Shown here one piece after another: positions 23,068 to 30,124 of a stretch of DNA of 30,124 bases. The DNA lies in contig DAIOSV010000026.1 of NCBI GenBank assembly GCA_036752345.1, positions 1 through 30,124 on the forward strand, read 5' to 3'. The notes under the pieces were generated by a model that worked only from the letters and a program-made list of their open reading frames with translations, searched no databases and was not told the DNA's origin. This DNA comes from UBA1715 sp036752345 (GTDB taxonomy: Bacteria > Bacteroidota > Bacteroidia > Bacteroidales > UBA1715). Position 1 is the stretch's first letter; every line of letters starts with the position of its first letter. The position numbers and the translations under genes were made by a program.

Positions 23068-24523
23068 ATTGAAGTTTAAATCGTTTCTCTAAATCGAGAA
23101 TATACCGTTTAAATCGTTTGTCAGTTTCCATAAGATTGTTGACCGTTTTGCAAGCATGTAGTACGGTTGCGTGGTCTTTTCCTCCTATTTGAGAACCAAT
23201 TGAAGCCAATGAATTTTTTGTGTAAATTTTGGCAAAATACATAGCAACTTGGCGTGATTGTACAATTTCACGTTTTCTTGTTTTTGATTTCAATTGCTCT
23301 ATGCCTATATTGAAATAGTCACAAACGGTTTTCTTAATAAAGTCAATAGAGATATCTTGTTGGGTACTTTTTACTAATTTCTCAACAACATCTTTTGCTA
23401 GATCAAGAGTTAATTGTTTTTTGTATATGGTAGCTTGAGCAAGTATTGAAATGAGTACTCCTTCAAGTTCACGTATATTAGTTGTAATATGGTTTGCAAT
23501 ATATTCAATTACTTCTTCTTCAATAGCAATTCCTTCTTTTTGAATTTTTTGTTTAAGGATTGCCAAACGAGTTTCAAAATTAGGAACAGTTAATTCTGCA
23601 GAAAGTCCCCATTTGAAGCGAGAAAGGAGTCTCTCGCTTAATCCTTGCATTTCTACAGGAGGGCAGTCTGAGGTAAGAATAATTTGTTTTCCTTTTTGAT
23701 GTAAATAATTGAATATTTGGAAGAAAGCATTTTGTGTACCTTCTTTTTTTGCGAATAATTGAACATCTTCTATTATAAGCACATCAATGTTTTGGTAGAA
23801 ATGGAGAAAATCATTTCTTTTATTATCAATGGTAGCTTGAGAAAATTGTCTTTCAAATGTATCGGAGTCAACATACAAAACATTCTTTTTCGGATCCAAC
23901 TCTTTAATTTCCGTTCCTATGGCTTGCACAAGGTGTGTTTTTCCCAAACCAGATTTTCCATAAATAAGTAAAGGGTTGTATGTTGATTTGTATGCGTTTT
24001 TAGCTACAGCAAGACCTGCCGTGCGAGCTAATTTATTACAATCTCCTTCTATGAAATTTGCAAACGTGTATGCTGGATTTAGCTGAGAATCAACTAATTC
24101 TTTTATTCCTGGTACATAAAATGGATTCTTTATGCCAACATTTTGTGGATAAGTTGTAATAGTCTGAGGGACTGATTGTATTTTTGTGTTTGTTATTGGT
24201 CCACCTTCATGAATAGTAGTAACTGCTTTTCCGCTTGATGATTTTGGTTTTACCAAAACACTATAGCGTAGTTTCATTTTTTGTCCAAATACACGTTGAA
24301 ATACGCGTGTAAGTAAATCAAGATAATGCTCTTCAATAAAAGTGTAATAGAATTCACTAGGAACCTGTAATGTAATGATGTTCTCTTTCCAATCGATGGC
24401 TTGTATTGGTTCAAACCATGTCCTGTAGCTTTGAGATTGATCTTGCCCTAAAATGTCTTTAATTATGGTAAGACATTCTTCCCATTTTTCCTCTAAACAA
24501 ATCATATTCTCCACTATTTCCAT
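23066..24523 (-). CDS. dnaA: Chromosomal replication initiator DnaA
   Basis: 485 aa from ATG 24521-24523 (MEIVENMICLEEKW). A longer frame to 24556 would add a Lys/Arg-rich stretch that other DnaA proteins lack, and a shorter start at 24505 is also possible. Domain I (about residues 5-80, 'SQSYRTWFEPIQAIDW') is followed by a Ser/Thr/Pro linker. Then come the AAA+ core with Walker A GKSGLGKT (about 189-196) and Walker B VLIIEDVQLF, and domain IV with the DNA-binding signature IGGKDHATVLHACKTVNNL near the C-terminus. It binds DnaA boxes and unwinds oriC. No TTATCCACA-type boxes are seen in the 280 bp upstream, so oriC is probably not here. The gene is probably autonomous, ending in its own terminator. 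Confidence 0.96.
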   Translation of the reverse strand: MEIVENMICLEEKWEECLTIIKDILGQDQSQSYRTWFEPIQAIDWKENIITLQVPSEFYYTFIEEHYLDLLTRVFQRVFGQKMKLRYSVLVKPKSSSGKAVTTIHEGGPITNTKIQSVPQTITTYPQNVGIKNPFYVPGIKELVDSQLNPAYTFANFIEGDCNKLARTAGLAVAKNAYKSTYNPLLIYGKSGLGKTHLVQAIGTEIKELDPKKNVLYVDSDTFERQFSQATIDNKRNDFLHFYQNIDVLIIEDVQLFAKKEGTQNAFFQIFNYLHQKGKQIILTSDCPPVEMQGLSERLLSRFKWGLSAELTVPNFETRLAILKQKIQKEGIAIEEEVIEYIANHITTNIRELEGVLISILAQATIYKKQLTLDLAKDVVEKLVKSTQQDISIDFIKKTVCDYFNIGIEQLKSKTRKREIVQSRQVAMYFAKIYTKNSLASIGSQIGGKDHATVLHACKTVNNLMETDKRFKRYILDLEKRFKLQ

Positions 24524-24762
24524 TTTTTTATTTATGCCTTTCTTTCTTTTATACAAATGTGCTAATAAATATTCAATAAAAAAATTAGTTTTAATCTTGC
24601 TTTTTTCATTTTTTGTATAGGTATTTGTCTTTCAACGTTTTAAATTTTTTGCTTTTTCGGACTTTTTATAACTCGCTAATAAACAATTACTTATGGCTAT
24701 TTTGTTGATTTGTTTGAAGTTGTGTCGTTTACTTAAATCTACATTTTTTAAGATAGTTTTTA

Positions 24763-24792
24763 TGTATCATAAAAAGTAAGATTTATGATACA
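24763..24792. repeat. 11-bp perfect inverted repeat between the MCE gene and dnaA
   Basis: tgtatcataaa (24763-24773) and tttatgataca (24782-24792) with an 8-base loop. No T run follows on either strand, so it is not a standard terminator. It may be a protein-binding site or mRNA hairpin upstream of dnaA. The rest of 24557-24834 is AT-rich without genes or DnaA boxes that I can see. Confidence 0.6.
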
Positions 24793-24834
24793 ATTTTGGG
24801 GTAAATATATTATAGAGAATATGATGGTGTTGTA

Positions 24835-25839
24835 CTATTCCTTTTTGTTTTTGGTATCCTTAGATTTCTCTTTACCTGAACTAAATATAGGGAACGATAC
24901 ATAGCGTTTAGGGTGTTCTTGTACATCTATTAATAATGTATTTAATTGTTTTAATGCATTATCAAGATTATTGTAGAGCGATTTGTCGTCAATGAGTGCA
25001 CCCAAAGAACTTTGACCACTATTTACTTGTTTTAATATCGTTTGAAGTTGTGTAACTGCATCTTCTGTCTTATGGAGTGTTTGGGTAATGTTTGCTTTTG
25101 AAAGCGAATCACTCATATTTGAGAAATTATTGATAATAGTTCCAATTTCGTCTGAATGGTTATTTATAGTATAGCTAATGCTATCAACGTTTTCTAGAAT
25201 GTTTTGAATGTTCCCGCTACCATTGGTGAGCATAGTGTCTAGGGTAACACCGGAATGGTGTATAGCATCTATTGCATCTTGTAATTTTATGAAACAACGG
25301 CGAAGTTCCTGTCCGTTTGATTCGTTCACAACGTATTTTACTTGATCAATCGCAATAGCAGCACTTTCAAGTAATTTCTCAGCTTGTGCTTTAAGAGGAG
25401 CTACTTCTATACGTACTTGGTCCGTAATTGAGGCTTCTATCTCGGTATTAAGTGTGTCATAGTTTTGAACATATCCATCTTCTCTGTTAAAGTTTTGAGG
25501 GATAATAATGTCAATAGCTTTGGAACCTAAGATATCCGAGCTAAAGATTTTTGCAATAGATGCTTTCGGAAGTTCTATGTCAGAAAAAATGCTTAATTCA
25601 ACCGTTAATTGGTCGTATTTTGACGATGTAAAATAGATATCTTTTACGTGTCCAATTTTATGTCCGCGAAGCAAAACAGCAGAATTTACTTGTAATCCTT
25701 CTACTTGAGAATAGGTAGTGTAGTATACATTCTCATTCGTAAAAAGGTTTCTGCCTTTAAAAAAATTAATTCCCCAAATTAAAATACCAGCTACAATTAC
25801 TAGAATAAGTCCTATTTTAATTGCTTTATCTTTTTCCAT
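24835..25839 (-). CDS. MCE/MlaD-family lipid-transport protein
   Basis: A 334-aa inner-membrane-anchored periplasmic protein: one N-terminal helix (about residues 8-26, IGLILVIVAGILIWGINFF) and a single MCE domain (about 38-115, 'QVEGLQVNSAVLLRGHKIGHVKDIYF'). A long helical region (about 135-310) follows, likely to form the central barrel or coiled bundle seen in hexameric MCE proteins. Such proteins shuttle phospholipids between the two membranes. No MlaE permease or MlaF ATPase gene is adjacent. The start lies 3 bp after the stop of the amidase gene, so the two form an operon, and the divergent lptD fits an envelope-homeostasis neighbourhood. Confidence 0.88.
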   Translation of the reverse strand: MEKDKAIKIGLILVIVAGILIWGINFFKGRNLFTNENVYYTTYSQVEGLQVNSAVLLRGHKIGHVKDIYFTSSKYDQLTVELSIFSDIELPKASIAKIFSSDILGSKAIDIIIPQNFNREDGYVQNYDTLNTEIEASITDQVRIEVAPLKAQAEKLLESAAIAIDQVKYVVNESNGQELRRCFIKLQDAIDAIHHSGVTLDTMLTNGSGNIQNILENVDSISYTINNHSDEIGTIINNFSNMSDSLSKANITQTLHKTEDAVTQLQTILKQVNSGQSSLGALIDDKSLYNNLDNALKQLNTLLIDVQEHPKRYVSFPIFSSGKEKSKDTKNKKE

Positions 25840-25842
25840 GTA

Positions 25843-27045
25843 TTAATTAGTTTTTTTTCTTACTTCTGTTAGTTGTAGTTTTTTATTTTCTTTATTTCTT
25901 GCAACAACATATGCTGCTGGATATTTCCGTTTTACATTTTGTAAAAATACAGATATTTCTTTGTATGTAGCAGTTTTGCCATAGTAATATTTATATAAAC
26001 CATCTTCTTGCACGTAGTATACGTCTGTTAGGCCATTGAAATTTGATGGTATCAAATCAATTTTTTCTTTCCCGGCACCAATTTGAATTCCGTAATAAAT
26101 TTCGAGCGTGTCTTTTTGTGGTTGTGCAACTTCTTTATTTTGTTCTTGTATAGTTACTTTGGTCTGTGGCTTTGATTGTTGTTGTGTTTCTGTTGGTACA
26201 TTTTCTTGTTTTGCCTGTATTTCAGGGGTCTCAGGTGTTTGAGCTTTTTGTATTTGTCCAACAGACCGAGTTTCTATATATTTTTTGTAATTCAAAAATG
26301 CTTGATATATGGCATATGCCATTTCTGCTTGATTTTCTTGTTTATTCAACCATTTTTCTTCTTCTGCATTTGAGATAAAACCAGTCTCTATAAGAACACT
26401 TGGCATGGCTGTTTTCCAAAGGACAAGAAAAGGTGCTTGATGAACGCTTCTGTCTTTGCGTCCTAGGTTTTGCAATTCCGATTGAATCATGCCGGCTAGG
26501 GCAAGACTATTGTCGCAAAAGGCACCTTGTTGCAGTTTGTGCAAAATAATAGCTTCATTATCATTTGCCGACATTCCTTGGTATTGTGAAGCGTCAGATT
26601 CTAACGAGATAACATCGTTTTCCATTTTGGCAACGGTAAGATTTGCTTCGTTTTTTGCCAAACCCATAGTCCACGAGTCGGTACCGGTAGCATCTTGATT
26701 TGGATTCGCATTTACGTGTATAGAAATGAATAAGTCTGCTTTTGCTTTGTTCGCAATTTCGGCACGTTTATGTAATTCTATGAATTCGTCAGTTTTTCTG
26801 GTATAAATTACTTTCACATCAGGACAACCGCCAGCAATAAGCGAACCAGCCTTAAGTGCCATAGAAAGTGTGAGATCTTTTTCTTTTGATATTTTTCCAC
26901 AAGCTCCAGGGTCTTTCCCTCCGTGTCCGGCGTCAATTACAACCGTTTTTACTGTATAAGGAGCTGTTTGTGCTAATGCGCTTGTTGAGTAAAAAAGTAT
27001 CAAGCAAAAAGCAGACAATAGTACTATGTGTTTTGTTGTTTGCAT
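25843..27045 (-). CDS. N-acetylmuramoyl-L-alanine amidase (Amidase_3)
   Basis: A 400-aa exported zinc amidase that cleaves the stem peptide from MurNAc. The signal peptide ends near TSALAQ. The catalytic domain runs from about residue 33 to 255: VVIDAGHGGKDPGACG (zinc His41), 'RKTDEFIELHKRAEIAN' with its conserved Glu, SIHVNAN (zinc His), and VLIETGFISNAEEEKWL (catalytic Glu). A Gln/Pro/Thr/Lys-rich linker (about 265-310) leads to a C-terminal domain ('IYYGIQIGAGKEKIDL ... VYYVQEDGLYKYYYG') that looks like a SPOR peptidoglycan-binding domain. A septal role in cell separation is inferred. It is the first gene of the amidase-MCE operon and diverges from lptD. Confidence 0.92.
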   Translation of the reverse strand: MQTTKHIVLLSAFCLILFYSTSALAQTAPYTVKTVVIDAGHGGKDPGACGKISKEKDLTLSMALKAGSLIAGGCPDVKVIYTRKTDEFIELHKRAEIANKAKADLFISIHVNANPNQDATGTDSWTMGLAKNEANLTVAKMENDVISLESDASQYQGMSANDNEAIILHKLQQGAFCDNSLALAGMIQSELQNLGRKDRSVHQAPFLVLWKTAMPSVLIETGFISNAEEEKWLNKQENQAEMAYAIYQAFLNYKKYIETRSVGQIQKAQTPETPEIQAKQENVPTETQQQSKPQTKVTIQEQNKEVAQPQKDTLEIYYGIQIGAGKEKIDLIPSNFNGLTDVYYVQEDGLYKYYYGKTATYKEISVFLQNVKRKYPAAYVVARNKENKKLQLTEVRKKTN

Positions 27046-27095
27046 TGTGTTATAAAGTATTCCTATGAGTTTTTCGTTAAGATTAAAAATTTCTA

Positions 27096-27117
27096 GTTAT
27101 TTTTGACGAAAAATAAC
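27096..27117. repeat. 9-bp perfect inverted repeat over the lptD -7 box
   Basis: gttattttt (27096-27104), gacg, aaaaataac (27109-27117). It contains the lptD -7 box and sits between the divergent amidase and lptD genes, so it is a candidate operator. AT-rich content lowers its weight. Confidence 0.5.
27098..27105 (+). promoter_or_regulatory. -7 promoter box TATTTTTG of lptD
   Basis: Exact TAnnTTTG, with a TTCG (27073-27076) in place of TTTG 21 bases upstream. It lies 51 bp before the TTG start codon of lptD. Confidence 0.42.
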
Positions 27118-27156
27118 GTGTATGCGTTATAGACACAAAAATAGCATTTTAACGAC

Positions 27157-29733
27157 TTGCAAAGACAAAGTTTCAAATATTTTTTTCTAACACTTTTTAC
27201 AAGTGTGATATGTAATGTTGTCGTAGCGCAAGATACTACAGTCGTTAGGCAGACCGACACTACTACAACTCGTACACAACAAAAACCAAACCAAAAAAAG
27301 AGAAGTGGATTTACGAATCCGGTAGTGTATTCTTCTCAAGATTCCATAATTTTTAAAGTTTCTGACAATGAAGTTCAGACTTATGGAGATGGGAAAGTAA
27401 AGTATGAAAACATTGATTTAGAATCGGAATTTATTGAATTAGATGTGGTGAAACGTGAAGTTTTTGCCAAAGGAATGATTGACGATTCTACCAAACAAAT
27501 GGTAGGAACACCCGTGTATAAAGATGCTTCGGATTCGTTTGATGCCGACTCTATGCGCTACAATTTTGATTCAAAACAAGGTCTTGCGTTTGGTATTTAT
27601 ACCAAACAAGACGAGGCATATCTTCATGGTGGCAGAACTAAGATACATAATAATAAAGAGATTCACATAGAGCATGGAAAATACACTACCTGTGATGAAA
27701 AATGTCCTCACTTTTATGTAGAAATGACGAAAGGTAAAGTCATTGTTGATGATAAAATCGTGTTTGGACCATCGTGGGTTGTCGTTGATGAAATCCCTAT
27801 TCCTTTAATCATTCCATTTGGCTATTTCCCTATAACTAAAGGGCGGTCAAATGGTATCATAATTCCAACCGTGGGTGAAGAAACAGCAAAAGGATACTAT
27901 CTACGGAATGGTGGTATATATTTTGGTTTGGGCGAATATTTTGATTATAAATGGCTTGTTGATGTCTATTCATTAGGAAGTTGGCGTACATCAATTTCTT
28001 CTAATTACAAGGTGCGATACAGGTTTGGTGGAAATTTTTCATTTACATATGCAAGTTTGGTTACCAACGAAATTCGTCAAACGCCCACTTTTAATGTAAA
28101 ATGGACTCATACACAGATACAGAAGTCACCATATAGCCCCAATTTTAGTGCTAATGTAAACTATGGGTCGGCTGGGTATACGAAACAAAATACCTATAAT
28201 ACAAGTGAATATTTGAATAATCAAGTTTCATCAAATATTTACTTCAGTAAAAAAATTGCGGGCACTCCGTTATCTTTCTCTGCTTCGTTGTCGCACTCGC
28301 AAAACAATATCGATAGTACCATTACTTTAACATTGCCACAACTGCGTTTGACAGCTTCATCATTTGCTCCCTTTAAACGTAAAAAAGCAGTAGGTAAGGA
28401 GCGGTTCTATGAAAAAATCAACATTTCCTATACCGGTGAAATGCAAAATAAGTTGGTTAATGCAAAGCTTGATTCTACTTTCTATAGAAAAGAAACGCTT
28501 GATTTGTTTCAAGCCGGCATAAACCATACTGTTCCGGTTACAATGAGTTTCAAGTTGTTTAAATATTTAACGATTTCGCCATCGTTTAATTATCAAGAAC
28601 GTTGGTACAATTCAAAACTCACAAAAGAATGGGATCCAAATTATATGCAATATACGTCAACCGATACCATTATTGGTGCCGTTCGCATAGATACCACCAA
28701 TGAGTTCTCACGTGTATATAATTATTCTTTCGGCGTAAGTGCAAGTACTAAAATATATGGTATGTTTCGCTTCCGTAGTGATGTGATAAAAGCAATTCGT
28801 CACGTGATTACACCAAGTATTTCTTATTCGCTAACGCCTGATTTTTCTGCAGAAAAATATGGCTATTACGGGTCGTATGTAAAAAATGCAAAAGGAGAAA
28901 CAGCAACATATTCATTTTATGAAAAAGGAATCTATGGTGTACCTTCGTCGCAGCGACAGAATTCAATATCTTTTTCATTGGGAAACAATGTAGAGGCAAA
29001 AGTTCGTAGCAAAACCGATACTATTACGGGAACAAAGAAAATTAAATTGATAGAAAATTTGTCGATCAATGGTTCGTATAACTTTGCTGCCGATTCGTTG
29101 CGTATGAGTTTGATTAACGTATCGGGATATTCTACCATACTGAATCGTTTGACGTTACGCTATTCGGCTACATTTGACCCTTACGCAATAGGTGAAAAAT
29201 CTACTTCAAGTGGACGTACGCAAGTGCGTGTAAATAATTATATGATAAATCGTTACGGAACTATTTGGAGAAAAACGCAGGATCAATGGGCAACGTCCTT
29301 GGCATACACGTTTGGTCCTATAAAAGACAAAAAAGAGCAAACACAAGTCCCGCTTGATGAATATTATGCATATTGGGACGTGCCTTGGAGTTTGAATGTG
29401 TCTTATTCTTTGAGCATTCCTCGTAAATATTATTATGACTATAACAATGAGTTGGATTCAGTCTCAAACAATGTAATACAAACTATTTCTGCTAGTGGAA
29501 AGGTGAGCCTTACCAAAAATTGGAACATAGGATTTTCAACCGGTTGGGATTTCCAAGACAAAGGAATTTCATATACCACATTAAATGTATATAGAGATTT
29601 GCATTGCTGGGATATGTCATTCTCTTGGGTTCCTTTTGGCGACCGTCAACGTTGGGAATTCACGCTCAAAATTAAAGCAAGCATGTTGAGCGACATCAAA
29701 ATAGACATGAAGAGTTCTTCGGAATATTTCTAA
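27157..29733 (+). CDS. lptD: LPS-assembly outer-membrane protein LptD-like (OstA)
   Basis: An 858-aa barrel that inserts lipopolysaccharide into the outer leaflet. The start is unusual: TTG 27157, with an in-frame TAG at 27142-27144 and no ATG able to supply a signal peptide. TTG gives a good one (KYFFLTLFTSVICNVVVAQ). After a Thr/Gln/Lys-rich linker comes an OstA/LptA-like beta-jellyroll (about residues 50-200, 'NEVQTYGDGKVKYENIDLES', with CDEKCPHFYVEMTKGKV). The C-terminal barrel runs from about 215 to 858 and includes the LptD-family stretch FGYFPITKGRSNGIIIPTVGE. Cys180 and Cys184 could form a disulfide. It ends 10 bp before ridA, which is probably cotranscribed. Bacteroidota LptD proteins are divergent, so the name rests on architecture and these motifs. 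Confidence 0.86.
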   Translation: MQRQSFKYFFLTLFTSVICNVVVAQDTTVVRQTDTTTTRTQQKPNQKKRSGFTNPVVYSSQDSIIFKVSDNEVQTYGDGKVKYENIDLESEFIELDVVKREVFAKGMIDDSTKQMVGTPVYKDASDSFDADSMRYNFDSKQGLAFGIYTKQDEAYLHGGRTKIHNNKEIHIEHGKYTTCDEKCPHFYVEMTKGKVIVDDKIVFGPSWVVVDEIPIPLIIPFGYFPITKGRSNGIIIPTVGEETAKGYYLRNGGIYFGLGEYFDYKWLVDVYSLGSWRTSISSNYKVRYRFGGNFSFTYASLVTNEIRQTPTFNVKWTHTQIQKSPYSPNFSANVNYGSAGYTKQNTYNTSEYLNNQVSSNIYFSKKIAGTPLSFSASLSHSQNNIDSTITLTLPQLRLTASSFAPFKRKKAVGKERFYEKINISYTGEMQNKLVNAKLDSTFYRKETLDLFQAGINHTVPVTMSFKLFKYLTISPSFNYQERWYNSKLTKEWDPNYMQYTSTDTIIGAVRIDTTNEFSRVYNYSFGVSASTKIYGMFRFRSDVIKAIRHVITPSISYSLTPDFSAEKYGYYGSYVKNAKGETATYSFYEKGIYGVPSSQRQNSISFSLGNNVEAKVRSKTDTITGTKKIKLIENLSINGSYNFAADSLRMSLINVSGYSTILNRLTLRYSATFDPYAIGEKSTSSGRTQVRVNNYMINRYGTIWRKTQDQWATSLAYTFGPIKDKKEQTQVPLDEYYAYWDVPWSLNVSYSLSIPRKYYYDYNNELDSVSNNVIQTISASGKVSLTKNWNIGFSTGWDFQDKGISYTTLNVYRDLHCWDMSFSWVPFGDRQRWEFTLKIKASMLSDIKIDMKSSSEYF

Positions 29734-29743
29734 TTTTCACTAT

Positions 29744-30121
29744 ATGAATAAAGTAATCACCACATCGCTCGCTCCGGCACCTATTGGTCCGTACGAACAA
29801 GCAATTTTAGCAGGAAATACTTTATATATTTCCGGACAAATTCCCGTTAATCCGACCGACGGCGTGTTGGTTTCCGATACGTTTGCCAATGCTACCAAAC
29901 AAGTGATGAACAATCTTGATGCAATATTGCAAGCCGCAGAAATGACGTTTGACAACGTAGTTCGTTGTACAATTTTTGTTTCCGATTTGGCTCATTTTGC
30001 TGAAGTAAATGAAATGTATGGTTCGTTCTTCAAAACTATTGCACCATCGCGTGAGTGTGTGCAAGTGGCAGCGTTACCAAAAGGAGCTAAGGTTGAAATT
30101 TCTGCAATTGCGGTGAAATAA
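29744..30121 (+). CDS. ridA: RidA family reactive intermediate/imine deaminase
   Basis: A 125-aa cytoplasmic trimeric enzyme that hydrolyses reactive 2-aminoacrylate and other enamines and imines left by PLP enzymes. The family pattern is intact: 'APIGPYEQAILAGNTLYISGQIP' at the N-terminus, LDAILQAAEMTFDNVVRCTIFVSDL in the middle, and PSRECVQVAALPKGAKVEISAIA at the end. Arg103 matches the substrate-carboxylate-binding Arg105 of E. coli. The stop (30119-30121) is inside the window, so the gene is complete. It lies 10 bp after lptD, and this pairing reflects operon packing rather than an obvious shared pathway. Confidence 0.95.
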   Translation: MNKVITTSLAPAPIGPYEQAILAGNTLYISGQIPVNPTDGVLVSDTFANATKQVMNNLDAILQAAEMTFDNVVRCTIFVSDLAHFAEVNEMYGSFFKTIAPSRECVQVAALPKGAKVEISAIAVK

Positions 30122-30124
30122 TTT

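Noticed and set aside
3056..24792. Recurrent word TGATACA in several intergenic regions (3056, 3088, 9143, 10877, 24763, 24786)
   Set aside because: By base composition about six or seven copies are expected in 30 kb on both strands, so there is no enrichment.
24557..24834. Possible oriC upstream of dnaA
   Set aside because: AT-rich, but no TTATCCACA-like DnaA boxes on either strand were found. One hairpin is not enough.
1..30124. CRISPR arrays, insertion sequences, phage or integrase genes
   Set aside because: No regularly spaced repeats, transposase, integrase or target-site duplications were found.

Overview
The window comes from a member of the Bacteroidota, most likely the Bacteroidales. 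The DNA is AT-rich. Most genes lack a Shine-Dalgarno sequence, and several starts are preceded by the Bacteroidota -7 promoter box TAnnTTTG. The gene content fits too: DUF6089-type outer membrane barrels, OmpP1/FadL-type porins, a Bacteroidota LptD, a single MCE protein and a type 3 ProS. Two runs of exactly 100 N (1396-1495 and 6093-6192) look like scaffold gaps of unknown size, so this is probably a draft or metagenome assembly. TAG serves as a normal stop for several genes here, so the genetic code is standard.

Layout. 1-1546 is the C-terminal part of a secreted protein with Ig-like domains, broken by gap 1. 1635-2834 is a lone Y-family polymerase (UmuC). 2835-3430 has no protein gene but holds a promoter, a 14-bp inverted repeat and a strong terminator, together suggesting a structured small RNA or a small invertible segment. 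3431-7155 is an arsenic-resistance operon: arsR, a small CPRC thioredoxin, an ArsF-like lipoprotein, an ArsG-like CcdA-type permease, an ArsP-like permease cut by gap 2, and an ACR3 arsenite carrier broken by an in-frame TAG. A perfect palindrome over the arsR -7 box is a convincing ArsR operator.

7286-9034 carries a lipocalin lipoprotein, an unknown lipoprotein and HU. On the minus strand are tRNA-Arg(UCU) and proS. 10908-13791 carries a Tyr/Ser/Arg-rich lipoprotein and an OmpP1/FadL-type porin. 13937-15743 pairs a class IV aminotransferase with D-Ala-D-Ala ligase. Then come yifB and an overlapping HAD phosphatase/topB pair.

From 20337 to 27045 all genes are on the minus strand. Read in transcription order they are an amidase, an MCE/MlaD-like protein, DnaA, NAD kinase and two outer-membrane barrel proteins. 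The divergent lptD and ridA close the window. Much of the right half serves the cell envelope (amidase, MCE protein, LptD, Ddl, barrels) next to chromosome maintenance (DnaA, TopB).

The most interesting parts are the structured non-coding locus at 3024-3282 and the organoarsenical-type ars operon with its operator and interrupted acr3. The rest is largely ordinary core genome.
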